A DNA stretch of 39,690 bases from Zygnema cylindricum (lineage: Eukaryota; Streptophyta; Zygnematophyceae; Zygnematales; Zygnemataceae), in contig JBBHKE010000538.1 in NCBI GenBank assembly GCA_037447655.1, positions 1 to 39,690 of the forward strand. The letters are read 5' to 3'. Numbering within the stretch: the stretch's first letter is position 1; each line of letters begins with the position of its first letter. The position numbers and the translations under genes were made by a program. Positions 10,727 to 21,049 of this stretch are shown here, piece after piece. The notes beneath the pieces are model-generated. The model was not told the origin of the DNA and made no database searches. It was given only the letters and a program-made list of their open reading frames with translations.

Positions 10727-10943
10727 CACTGTGTATTGCTATTAGTGTTAATATTTTTTTCGCTACTTAAAACAACTTTTATTTGTACACACTTGTCGGG
10801 TTCTCAATTTAGGATCGTCAATCGGAAGTTGGGAATCTTACCTTTTAATCACAACCGTCAACTCTAAAAATCGACAAGCGTGTAAGGAGAAAACATGTTT
10901 TAAGAGACGAAAAAAATATGAACACTAATAACGATTCACGGTG
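10727..10943. mobile_element. TA-MITE copy 3, ~217-bp subfamily
   Basis: Left end CACTGTGTATTGCTATTAGTG after TA (10725-10726), right end ...AACGATTCACGGTG before TA (10944-10945). 217 bp. The interior contains TACACACTTGTCGG, a TCGGAAGTTGGGAATCTTACC block and CGACAAGCGTGTAAGG; the outer words are complementary, so the element folds back. Homologous to 26310-26528 and 36155-36894. Confidence 0.88.
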
Positions 10944-11303
10944 TAGTGTTGTGTACCAACAAAATTCTTATTGCGATAAATTCGATGTTCGATATTTTGA
11001 GTATCGAACGGTTAGAGGGATTGCGGTATATTTGGTGGGAGGTGGTCTCAAATGTAGTACGGAAATTTTACCGTACCAAAAAATCGTATGAAGGTGGGAG
11101 GTTGAATTTTTTTCGACACATCGGCGTACGGAGAAATCGCAAAAGTTGTCGACCCGATAGCTTATCGCAATATATCGTCGCCATATTAGCCTTTTCGATA
11201 TTTTGGAACGATCTATCGATTATCGATAGGCTAAAAAAGACACATATCTAATGTCGACAATAGGCTCTCGATATATGTGTCACATAGAAAGAATACCCAA
11301 GAA
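10944..11303. mobile_element. possible left part of a hAT-like element
   Basis: Starts TAGTGTTGTGTACC, like the left terminus at 23886 (TAGTGTTGTGTATCGG), and is rich in TATCGAT and CGATAT words typical of that element type here. No matching right end (…CACAACACTA) was found, so it may be truncated. Confidence 0.4.
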
Positions 11304-12321
11304 CCAAGGTTACAAAAGTCAAAATTTAAAATATCCGAATCCGACATTTTTTTTTCCAAAATCTGGACACCCGAAATCTGGTCACCCGAAATCTGGTAGG
11401 GTTATTGCACACTCCTAAATTGTTACTCGGTACCCGATATGCGTTTACGAAAAAACAAAGTTTACTGAAACTCGATTTCTCGCAACTACCCGTACTTGCT
11501 CGTACCCAAATAAGTACAAAATTACTGGTATATCTCGGTTTTTGTGGAAACACCGTATAAAGTGCACCCTTTATCTTCCAAAAAAATTTGTGAAATTAAA
11601 AGTGCTAGGGCATGTTCCCATGCCATAAAGTAAGGGCTTTTTCTGTTGTTTTCCTCCAAAATTTTGCCCACAACGAGAAAATCAGTAGTTGTACCAAAAA
11701 AATGAAAAAACCAGTGTACACTTTGCGTCACCTTCCAGCTTTAAATGTACTATAGCTTGTCGTTTTACGCCTTTTCGACCCACTTTTGCGTCACTCCATG
11801 TCGTCTTCAAACTTAAAAAAATAAAATTGCGAGGTGATTTTAGTTAAATTAACAAGCTATAAGCGAATAGGAAGACGTTTTGGCACGCGTCACACGCTTT
11901 TGATTATTTTTTTGCAGTGTATGGAGTACTGAATTTGAAAAAAACCATTGTCCGTTTCCAGCCTGTACAGACTTTTTCCGTGTAGGGGCCGTGGAGGGGT
12001 CTCGAGCAACGCATGCCATTTCGCAAAAGCGAAGTGCGTGGAAGCTCCTCTCTCCCTTTCCCTCTCCCACTACCATGTCATTTCACAATTCTTCAAATGA
12101 AACACGGCAATAATGGTATAAAATGAAAGATCTTTGAAGAATATTACTTTTGACTATCTTTGGGCGCAGTTTGGTGCTAGTTAGAGTGAGAAAAAGACGA
12201 AAAAACAAAATCGAGAAACCATGGCGGAAAGTTTTGGAATTAGTGACGTCAACGCTGTCACAAGTGAGTATGACGTTAAAATATCACAAACCCTAAACAT
12301 CTACAATATCACAAAAAACTA

Positions 12322-12934
12322 CACCGCGCATCGTTATTAGTGTCAAGGTCACTAATTTGGGTTCTTAAAATTTTGATTTTTTTCCAAAAATAGTATACGT
12401 GATTTTAATTTATCCTTGACGTTAATTGAGGTTCCGTACAAATTAGCGTACAGACGAATACGTTAATATGTAAATGGTGTGGTATACGGTCGATGTCAGA
12501 CCGTACATAAATGTATACCTTTTGGTTGAAAATTTTACAAAAATGAATTAAATCGGACGCGTTCGCATAGGAGACGTGCGCTAAAAACGGGATTGGTCTG
12601 ACATGTAAATGTCTGACGTAATACCGATATTTAAATTTCACTCGGGTGTACGATTTTTTATATTTTTTACGAATACATATAATAATGTATATAATCGTAC
12701 ATGTACGGATATTTAAATTTCACTATGGTGTACGATTTTTTATATTTTGTACGAATACATATAATAATGTATATAATCGTACAGAAAATTTTCCACTTTT
12801 GCTGTTCCAAATTAGTGTTAACACTGAAATTAGAATAAACCCTTTTTTTTTTTTTCAAATTCTAAATTAGCGTCAATGACGGTATATTTACTTACACACT
12901 ATTTAAACTTTGACACTAATAACGATGCGCGGTG
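12322..12934 (+). mobile_element. TA-MITE copy 4, ~615-bp subfamily
   Basis: CACCGCGCATCGTTATTAGTG after TA (12320-12321), ...AACGATGCGCGGTG before TA (12935-12936). 613 bp. The left and right ends are near-perfect complements for over 25 bp. The interior shares the GTGTGGTATACGGTCGATGTCAG-like region with copies 2 and 5 and contains an 82-bp tandem duplication. Confidence 0.88.
12627..12782. repeat. 82-bp tandem duplication inside MITE copy 4
   Basis: Two copies starting at 12627 and 12709, each beginning ATATTTAAATTTCACT and containing GTACGATTTTTTATATTTT. The second copy is nearly identical. The ORFs on both strands here only reflect the repeat. Confidence 0.9.
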
Positions 12935-13274
12935 TAGCAGTCTAGAGACGTCACCAATTGTCACAAACAATCGTCACAAATTATACCCACGTCTACATCC
13001 GTCACAATTTAAAGTAACGCCGAACATCGAAACACTAGGAAAAGTATTAAGGTGAATCTTCGCTAAAAAACAAAGTAACAAGACTAAAGTTCCGGTTATA
13101 TGGGAACATGCCCTTAGTATCGTGTCAATGACTTGGTGGTGGGATTTGCGACGCTAATCGTGATGTCACTTACTTTCTAGGTGAAATTTGTAATTATCAG
13201 TTTTTTTCTTTTCTTCGACAATACCAAGAGTACAAAGCTGAATACTGTTGGATACTATGGTACTATAGACAGTA

Positions 13275-13320
13275 CACCGTGTATCACTTTTAGTGTTAAC
13301 ACTAATAATGATACACAGTG
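13275..13320. mobile_element. minimal TA-MITE, 46 bp
   Basis: TA-[CACCGTGTATCACTTTTAGTG...CACTAATAATGATACACAGTG]-TA: two family termini almost back to back, with no interior. Copy 2 of the host hAT element lacks it at the equivalent place, which supports insertion. Confidence 0.7.
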
Positions 13321-13529
13321 TACTGTACTCTAGTTGGTATGTCCCCTAAGAGACATTCAATTTTCTTCGTTTTTTGCTTACCCGGCCGTACCCTATTTTT
13401 TTTTTTTTTAAATGAATCACCCGGCCGAATCCGGCCGACCCCCTAAATACGGCACCCAAATCCGTTCCGGATCTGACGCAATAGGCCGGGTAAGGATTCG
13501 GGTACCCGATTGTGACCTCTGCCCATGAA

Positions 13530-13734
13530 GCATTTCGATGTACGATTTGATGCATTCAAATAGAACTATAGAAGGCTCAGATATGTAGTCACATAAATCT
13601 GGGCGATTGAGATTTTTTTTTTCATGAAAATGGCAGTCAAGCGCGTAATTTCTAACCTTTTGGCTTACTAGCATTGACTACGTGGCAAAATATATAAGCC
13701 TCTTGTGGTTGCGTCATTGGATCAAAATTAATGG
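13530..13734. other. non-coding
   Basis: No feature seen between the hAT-like element and the LINE remnant. Confidence 0.4.
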
Positions 13735-13893
13735 TTAAAATGAAAGGAAGTCTTTATTGAAAAAATAGCGATGGTAAAACCATCTGTGTACAAAAGCGGT
13801 AAAAACTGAAAAAACATTCAAAGAACACAAGAGTCACAAGAATGTAAACTACGTCTAAAAGGTTAAAACAAACAAGTCAACTATAACAAAAAC

Positions 13894-13936
<43 letters not shown>

Positions 13937-14640
13937 AAAAACAAAAATACCGAAGTTGACCGCATACAAAAAGAAAAACCATAGACGAGTCTTTCCCACA
14001 ATCAAGCTAAGGTCCACAACCACGGAGATCATGGATGTGGACTGGGTCCCATGGTGGAAGATCTGAAAAACCCCGTCTATCATTTGCCACCCGCTTCGTC
14101 GAAAGAGGGTTGCAGCTTGCGCTCGTTGAAGGGCAATGGATACACGTTGATGGTAGACGTTAGCTAACAGGCTTGGCTGAGGACTCCCCAGACTCCTAGA
14201 CAAACGTTTTTTGCGCACAATAGTGGAGGAAGTCGTCGAATGACTCGTCCAAAGATTCGAAAGTCTCCATCGCAAGTGGGACAAACTGATGTAACGGGCG
14301 AGCGTAGTCACTTTCATTGGTCACTGCTTCGTCCCGAGCCGCCACGCCAGTATCCAAAGACGTCCGAGATGAAGTGTGTGTCCCAAACGGATCCGTGAGG
14401 ACCACATCACCAAGGGTCCTCCCAGCACCATGGAGAAAAGCCTAAGTCAAGGGGCTGAACCCTTAGACTGGTGCCGGGGAGGGAATATATGAGAAACCTC
14501 TAATTTAATCAGTGTAGCGTGCCTCGACGCCAACGACAACAATTGCATCTCACACCAAATCATGCGCGCCAGTACGTTTAGTATGCCAAAACTAGCTTTC
14601 TCTCGGACTTCTTGGGTCCATTCAGCATAAACCATAGGCC
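13735..14640 (-). pseudogene. LINE (non-LTR retrotransposon) 3' end, degenerate
   Basis: On the minus strand, frames between 14420 and 14090 read a peptide resembling the C-terminus of plant LINE polyproteins: GRTLGDVVLTDPFG, then HQFVPLAMETFESLDESFDDFLHYCAQ, then, after a frameshift near 14200, VYHQRVSIALQRAQAATLFRR. The last pattern (QRVSIALQRA) is a familiar end of this protein type. A probable 3' UTR follows to about 13735, ending near AATAAAG. The reading frame shifts at least once and no RT or endonuclease motifs remain, so this is a 5'-truncated relic. A 41-bp homopolymer (13895-13935, T on this strand) lies inside the UTR and is not the tail. Family assignment rests on remembered patterns. 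Confidence 0.6.
13895..13935. repeat. homopolymer of 41 A
   Basis: Uninterrupted A run on the plus strand, flanked by CAAAAAC-type words. Confidence 0.95.
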
Positions 14641-15850
14641 ATTGTGAATGATCACTGGGTGATAGTCACTTTCGAATTGACAACAATGTGACCATAGTTC
14701 CATAGGCTACTGAGCGTGGCAGGATATCGTGCGTGGACGTGCGTGGAATTATGGATACGACATGGTATCAAATATCTTTGCATCAGGTAAACATTGGCCC
14801 GCTAGAGGGCATGAGTAATGAATAAACTTCATTTCCCTCGAAATTATCATTTTCTTCATCATACTCCATCTTACATGACATCATTGCAGTATAACCATTC
14901 CACGATATGAATAAACAACATGACACAATCATGTCGTCTAAATAAAGTCTCAAGCACTATTTTGCCATTTGATGACTTTTTATCTGCTGACAACCTTGGA
15001 GGCCTCACTAGTATTTCCTCATCAAGGCTTTGCTTCCTATGGATATTTCTACCAAAGCTGCAACTAAAGACGAAGCTCCAAAAACAAAACCCTAACGACA
15101 ACAAATTTCCACAATGGTGACTCCTGCTTAAACATAGTCGAGGACAGTAAATGGAGCAATAAGAGAACATCAGATAACATTCGAATGTTTCCTATTCCAA
15201 TGTTTCTCAGTACATTGAGTCTCATCCATATCCTTTTATCCAATTCTGATTCAAACGACTGTTGCGAAGTAGTACATTATACTTCATGTTGTACCGCTGT
15301 ACATTTATTACTTAAACCAGAGTGAATATATTGACGTGGAAATCATTGAAGCAACAATTCCTTGAAGATGTTTTTCCGGATGAAGCCAAACAACAAATCC
15401 AGAAAGGTCCAAAAAGGAGAAAAAATCGATCTGAATATATTTTCTATGTCCAAGTATGTAATAAGGAAGCTGAAATTTCAGTTAAATAAAGATCCAAGAC
15501 AAAAAAGATTCAAAACAGAAAAAGGTCAATTCCCAAACAGGAACTATAGCTGATATTAATATTAAGTCAATGTAACCTACATCAGCAAGTCACAAAAACA
15601 TTGAACACTTTTCCCCACAATATTTGCCATAGACCATGGGTCATGTGACACACGTCCCTTATTTTTACTAAAACTAACTCCAAATTCCTGACTCGTCGAC
15701 TTCATCTAATAGGAAGATACTCCTAAAAAATGCCTCAAAGAAACACTCCCAAAAAAGAAACAAGAAACTAATACCAAATTCACTAATCCTAACTCCACAA
15801 GCCTGGTACCACACCTTTTCTGTACTGCTGAATCCCTCAATCTTTAAATT
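14641..15850. other. intergenic, downstream of NOG1
   Basis: No convincing gene. The small frames of 60-100 codons here show no domain and no codon pattern that I trust. The 3' UTR of NOG1 probably occupies the part above about 15850. Confidence 0.5.
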
Positions 15851-15990
15851 TTAGGGTTTAGCAACGAGGAACAATAAACGTTTAGCAGTATAATAAAATT
15901 TAAGCAGTACCTCGTACAGAACTCCAAAACCCAAGCAGTTGCACAATAAAACAACAAAAACCCAAACTCCCTCCAATGATTCCCTCAAAA

Positions 15991-17037
15991 CTACCGTCTG
16001 TCTGTCTTTCCGATTCCTCTCTTTCCCGCAAATAAATGCTTGGGTCGAACATTGTAAATCGTGCGATCTGCCTCTCCCCTCTTTGCATCTTTGTTTCTTT
16101 GCCTCATTGCCTGCCTTCCCTTCTTAATGAGCATCTTCTTCTGTTCGGTATCCTTGTATCCTTCTCCAGGCAAAGCCTCCACTGGTCGACTCTTAGATCT
16201 TGACCGAGATTTCAACCGTTTGTTCAGATGGTTTCCATCGATCTCCATATTCTCCGCTCCCTCTCCTTCAGGAGCCTCGGATCGGTCCCTCTTCTTTGTA
16301 CGACCGACTCTTGAGGCAGATCGGCTACGAGCTCGTTCCACAGCAGCCGTTGGATCAATGCCCATGCTTGTGAGGTGCCTTTCCATGCGTTGGACTGTGA
16401 ACAGACGGTCCCGATCAGCCTTTCGAGGCATGACTGGTTTGCTGTCAGCCGTCGATTTTTTAAGACGATGCTCTTCCAAAAGTTTCCTTTTCTTATACCT
16501 GTAGGAAAGATAAACAAAATAGCATTAGAACACATGGCTGGTTCGTTCTCAGCAATAGACTTTTTAAGACGGTGCTTTTCCAAACATTTCTTTTTAGTAT
16601 ACTGCAGGATCAACAACGAAGTGGAAATGTAAAAGAATATGCAGAACGGATCACAGAAAAAGCTTTATTAAAGAAACTCTCCCTATTGAACCAGGAAGAG
16701 CAGCAAAACCTTTGCAATAAACAAAATAATGAAACTTATTCTTGTTCTGTACCTTATCGCTGCAAGTGCTTCTGCTTCCTCAGGCGCCATCTCCTCCTCC
16801 TCCATATCCTCTCCCTCTGCCTCTTCCTCAGCGAGCATCCCCTCTTCCTCCCTCTCCAACTCTTCTAATCTTTGCAATATGTCAGCATCGATAAAATCTG
16901 CAATATTGTGACCATCCATGATCTCAGGGACCACATCCTCCTTCCAACTGTCATCTGCCAGTAAGTGTCGTTTCCTTAAGCTTGCAGAATACACACCGGC
17001 ACCACCCATCTCATCTTGAAGTTCTTTCTCTAGTTTC
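15991..17037 (-). CDS. NOG1: nucleolar GTP-binding protein 1, C-terminal part (two exons)
   Basis: NOG1 is a nucleolar GTPase needed for maturation of 60S pre-ribosomes. Here only the region after the GTPase domain is present, in two exons (17037-16753 and 16498-15991, minus strand). The first encodes KLEKELQDEMGGAGVYSASLRKRHLLADDSWKEDV-type sequence with DGHNIADFID and ILQRLEELEREE, both strongly conserved in NOG1, then an acidic stretch (EGEDMEEEEMAPEEAE). The second holds the basic tail: HRLKKSTADSKPVMPRK, LTSMGIDP, an RS-rich segment (KSRSRSKSRP) and the closing GKRGIGKTDRR. The splice AG|GTACAG...CTACAG|G keeps the frame (AIR-YKKRK). The gene runs into 10 Ns at 17038-17047 and its GTPase domain is not found beyond them. 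NOG1 proteins usually have about 650-690 residues; roughly 265 are here. Confidence 0.92.
16499..16752 (-). other. NOG1 intron (254 bp)
   Basis: Donor GTACAG follows ATAAG; acceptor TTTCCTACAG precedes GTATAAG. The intron contains a degraded copy of the first part of the downstream exon (16532-16601). Confidence 0.85.
16532..16601 (-). pseudogene. relic duplicate of the last NOG1 exon start
   Basis: Inside the intron, the minus strand reads KKKCLEKHRLKKSIAENEPAM, parallel to KKRKLLEEHRLKKSTADSKPVM at the start of the real exon. It keeps a CTGCAG acceptor-like site. It lacks the G that opens the real exon, so splicing to it would shift the frame. It is best read as a tandem duplication that has decayed. 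Confidence 0.8.
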
Positions 17038-17047
17038 NNNNNNNNNN
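17038..17047. other. assembly gap (10 N)
   Basis: Ten Ns cut NOG1. The sequence on the far side shows no NOG1 homology, so the gap hides more than 10 bp or marks a join between unrelated pieces. Confidence 0.95.
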
Positions 17048-17258
17048 TCTTTAGGCATGTTATGTTTTCTAGGTTTTTCATGCAGAACCATTCGTTTCCT
17101 CCGATTTAAAGTCGAATTTCGGCCGTACCCCATTTTCTTCGCATTCGAATTCCCGCGGCGGCGTCTCCAACGGAACGGATTTTTCGCCGTACGGAACCGC
17201 TCCGCCGCCGCCTTTTACGGGTCACCACAGTGTCACATGTCGCGACAAAATTTTCGAA

Positions 17259-17852
17259 ATGCGCGCGAAGGCGGTGGCGAATCTCCAACTGAATTGGTGT
17301 ACGGCCGCCGTACTTTTTGGATCTTTTGTATTGTACGGATTTCTCTCTGGCAAATCGAAAGCAACCGACATCGAGCAAGAACCACTGTTGACAAATTTTC
17401 CCGCCGATAAAAACGGAAACGACAAATCGGGAAAAGACAATACGGTAAAGGACAAATCGGTAAAGGACAAATCGGTAAACGACAAATCAGGAAACGACAG
17501 ATCGGGAAACGACAGATTGGGAAACGATAGATTGGGAAACGAAAAATTAGGAAACGACGGAAATTTGTCAGAAAAAGACAGCTGTCATAATGAGAAAGGA
17601 GATTTTCGGACGGTCGACGCTATTTTTGAAACGGACGGTCGAGATCGATTCGAAGTCGCTATGGAGATTTTGCCACGTGGAAAAAGTATGAAAATTGGCG
17701 ACCGTCCGTTTTTGAAAGATTTGGAACCGAAAAATGTTGACGGCTGGAAGCAGCCGGCCGACAGCGGGAGTTCGCCACGTGGCAAGTTAGTGAGGCAGGA
17801 AAACGGAGAAGTTCAAATCGACGGTTTTCCGAATATTCGATTGGATCGTTGA
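17259..17852 (+). CDS. unrecognised membrane-anchored protein with pentapeptide repeats
   Basis: A 197-residue frame with ATG at 17259 and TGA at 17850-17852. Residues about 13-29 (NWCTAAVLFGSFVLYGFL) form one hydrophobic segment after a basic start (MRAK), which suggests a signal anchor. Residues 53-102 are ten tandem pentapeptides of pattern [GV][NK]D[KR][SL], strongly hydrophilic. The C-terminal third is not repetitive (for example RFEVAMEILPRGK, IGDRPFLKDLEPKNVDGW) and looks like ordinary protein. No family is recognised. It stands alone, with CG-rich sequence upstream (17100-17258) and an AATAAA at 18039-18044 downstream. The length, the Met context and the even composition of the C-terminal part support a real gene; without transcripts this remains uncertain. 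An upstream exon hidden by the gap is possible. Confidence 0.55.
   Translation: MRAKAVANLQLNWCTAAVLFGSFVLYGFLSGKSKATDIEQEPLLTNFPADKNGNDKSGKDNTVKDKSVKDKSVNDKSGNDRSGNDRLGNDRLGNEKLGNDGNLSEKDSCHNEKGDFRTVDAIFETDGRDRFEVAMEILPRGKSMKIGDRPFLKDLEPKNVDGWKQPADSGSSPRGKLVRQENGEVQIDGFPNIRLDR
17415..17564 (+). repeat. 15-bp tandem repeat, ten units
   Basis: Units of the type GGAAACGACAAATCG encode the GNDKS-like pentapeptides. The unit sequence drifts from AAATCG-ending to AGATTG-ending copies along the array, as expected from local unit duplication. Confidence 0.9.
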
Positions 17853-17855
17853 TTC

Positions 17856-20640
17856 CGACTCTCCGAATTTCTGTTTGGAAAAAAGAGAAAAAAAGAGGAG
17901 TATTAGCAGTTTTTGAACTTTCGGCCTTTAGAAAAAGGAGAGTGGATACTAAACTGTGTATATTGAAAAGTTTTCAATTTTTGGAGTAAATTAGAGTGGT
18001 TTAAAGCTTGAAATTTGTCAAGTCCTCTTACATTCTCAAATAAATAGATAGACATTTGAGGCTTTTTTTTTGTTCGATTTTAATGTTACAAAACTTTTCT
18101 ATTTTGGACAATTGGGTTTCTAAGGCATTCTTGCTTTTGTATATATAGACATGTCTATATAGTTGTATAGATATAGTATGGATAGACATGTATACATAGT
18201 TGTATAGTTACATAGCTCTATGGTTATATAGATATATGGATTAACAGATGTACAGATATATAGATATATATGTAGTCTATATTGAAATATAGAGTGAATT
18301 TTTAATGTGGATTTAGTCATCTTAAAGTTGAGATTAGTTTCGTTAGACTTTAGCCCTATTTTTGTACATAAAATAGTGTTTCTTTATCCATGCCAAAAAA
18401 CAATAAAAAAAATGGCATTATCAATTGTCTTTTCCGTGTTTTTGGCATTAAAGTGATTTGAAATTAATGGTGACGTCAAAATTTTGTAAATTAAAAGTTT
18501 AATAGTTTTACGAATGGAATTGAGAATCAATTTTTGTGTAGACTCAGTTTTATTCGGTTAAACTCGGTTAAACTCCGCTGAACTCTGTCTGTAATTCGGT
18601 TTATAATCTTTTATACATTTTTTATTTGTTTTAAGATGTTTATTATTATTTTTAATTTCTTTTTTTTTCTTATTGATGATATTGTGATTTATAATGCTAC
18701 CCCTTATTTTTTTTAGCATATGATTTTTATTTAGTTGTCAGTAACTCATTCAATAATTATCGTGAAAAAAAAAGAAGTGTGTTTAATCTTTTCGTCAAAA
18801 ATTTGCGCCAAAATTTAACAAAACCCTAAAAAAGAACACACTAAAAATCCGAGAAAATCTTCAACCCCGAGAAACACTAAAGTTATATTAAAAAAAAAAA
18901 AGTAGTTGAAATACCGAAAATGACATAAAAAAAAACTATAAAATGACCTCAATAAAAAACGCTAAAGACAAAATTTAGTGATTTAATAAAACCATGACTG
19001 TTAATGAGGTACGGCCAGTTTTTGTCTTTTTCAAATAAATGTTCATTTTTTCATTATTGAAAACATTCTTAGTAACGAGAAATGAAAATAAACAAAAGAT
19101 GTATATTTTTTTATATCCGCCACATAAAAACAACATATGAAAAATGGGGCTAGTGTGGATATAATATTTATTTATTTATTTATATATATATTTTTTAACT
19201 ATTCCTAATTAGTGTGGAAAATTTTTATCGTTTTTTTTTTATGATTTCTAGATAAGTTAAGATGTATTTTGATTTTCTCTCTTTTTTTTTCACTATTTCT
19301 AATGTAAATATCTTCATCAAATATTGAATAAAAATTAAAAAATGATGTCTATTTAGGGCCTATTTATGTTTGGATATTGTCGTGTCTATTTTTAAAATAA
19401 GGAAATTACATTTTCCTCTATTATTAGAGCAGATATTTGTCTCTCAATAATAAAAATAAAAAAAGATTGTCAGTACTAAATATATTTTAACAAAAAAAAA
19501 AAAATGGAAATGTTAGAAAAAAAAAGGAAATATATAAAAAAAAAAGTTAAAGAAAGCAACAGAAAAAAAAACAAACACTACATGTTTTTGTGCTCTATTA
19601 AGCAGTTAAAAATATTAAAAAAATCCAAAATAGTGTAAAAGTTCACCTTGTCCACACTAAATAAATTTTGACTTATAATTAAAAAAATAAGATAGAAATG
19701 CTCAACAAAAAAAAAAAATTCTAAAAATGTGAAAAGAAAAAGAATGCTAACTTTCTTTTGTCCTCTTATTGCTGCAATTATAAAACCCTAAAATAGTGTA
19801 AGGCTTATACTTGAATAATTATATGCATACACTCTTTTTCTGAGTGTTAAATTTTGATACAAGAAATAGCCAAAATAAGGTTTACAATACTTACTCGGGA
19901 AAAGCTTTTTTCATTTTTTTTTCAAAAAACAACATAGAAGCAAAAAATACATGTTCATACCACAACTTATTTGACACTAAAAAAAATTAACCATAAAATA
20001 TATAAACAAATAACTAAAGAAAGAAATAAAACCTGATTACTTTCACTTTTTCAAAACATATACGATGTAAATTAGGGTTTCTAAAATATTAAAACATTAC
20101 CTCGTCTCCCATCTTTTTTACAAAATATAGAAAAAAAAAGAGACCAAAAGAAAAAAAAAATGAAAAAGGATTTAAAAAAGTACACAAAACCTTCCAATGA
20201 AAAAAAATTGCGAACACTTTCCAAAAATAGAACTTTTGAAATACGTAAAAACCGATAAAATAATAACAGAAGAAACAAAAAAAGTTTCTCTAAAAAAAGA
20301 AAACTTTTTCTGACCAGAATTGCAATTACAGGATTCCAAATACTATTTGACCTAAAAATAAAATAAAAAAACTTCTTAAAATATCAAAAACTTCTTTTGT
20401 TTTGACATCAGTTTCTTTGTTTCGTCCATCGATTGTACCTCTCTTCTACCTTAACAACGAAAACTTTCTTTTTTGCCTTCGACTTGTGAAAAAAAAAAAA
20501 AAAACTCCTAAAAAAAAACTATATCCAATTCATGACTTACAAATTGCGGTTTTGAAAAACGGTTGTTTCTGAAAAATAAAACAACAGTCTCCGGTTTTAA
20601 ATATTGAAACAAATTTTCAGAACCCTAATTGCCACAAGAA
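17856..20640. other. AT-rich non-coding stretch
   Basis: No gene. It begins with the likely 3' UTR of the preceding gene (AATAAA at 18039). 18140-18290 is a degenerate TATAGA/TAGACATG repeat. The rest is dominated by A and T runs. Confidence 0.65.
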
Positions 20641-21040
20641 TTTCTGATGTTTCCTCCCTTTCCCTCTCCATCTCCCTCTCCCTCTCCCTCCCCTCCTCCC
20701 TCTCCCGCTCCCTCCCCTCTCCCTCTCCTTCTCCTTCTCCTTCTCCCTCTCCCTACCTCACTCCCACCCTCTCCTTCTCCCTCTCCACCTCTGTTATTGT
20801 CCTTTCCTGTGCTGCCACTCCCATTCCCTCACTCTCTTCACTGCTTCCCTTCCCTCTCGTTCACCTCCTTCCCCCTGTCCCTCCACACCACTCTTCCCTC
20901 CTCCTCTCTCCCTCTCTCTCTCTTCATCTGTGGTTCCCCTCTTGCTCCCACTGTCTCTGCCTGTGGATCTCCGACTCCCTCGCCATCTCTTTCACTTCTC
21001 TCCTCCCCTCTCTCTCTCCCTCCCCCCCTCCATTGCCACA
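20641..21040. repeat. CCCTCT-rich microsatellite tract
   Basis: About 400 bp of irregular CCCTCT/CTCCTT units ending ten bases before the stop codon of the minus-strand gene at 21050. In that gene's transcript it would be a GA-rich 3' UTR. The Ser/Pro/Leu-rich frames through it are artefacts. Confidence 0.85.
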
Positions 21041-21049
21041 ATTTCCTAT

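Larger units (their letters stand above)
11608..13113. mobile_element. PIF/Harbinger-like element 1
   Basis: Perfect 14-bp terminal inverted repeats GGGCATGTTCCCAT. The flanks are CTA on the left and TTA on the right, consistent with a slightly worn TTA duplication typical of PIF/Harbinger. 1,506 bp, of which 615 bp are the nested MITE at 12322-12934 plus its TA. No transposase seen. Confidence 0.78.
11304..13521. mobile_element. hAT-like element (CAGAGGTCGCAAA family), copy 1
   Basis: Ends: CCAAGGTTACAAAAGTC on the left and ...TTGTGACCTCTG on the right, matching the better-preserved copy at 23938-24628 (CAGAGGTCGCAAA). Flanks CCCAAGAA (11296-11303) and CCCATGAA (13522-13529) match at 7 of 8 bases, as expected for an aged 8-bp hAT duplication. 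It is interrupted by the Harbinger-like element at 11608-13113. Without that insert it is about 709 bp, close to the 691 bp of copy 2. No transposase frame. Confidence 0.8.

Noticed and set aside
13877-13935. Poly-Phe end of a minus-strand frame as a LINE poly(A) tail
   Set aside because: The homopolymer is T on the LINE strand and lies before the probable 3' end, so it is not the tail.
16061-16504. 147-codon plus-strand frame
   Set aside because: Shadow of the last NOG1 exon.
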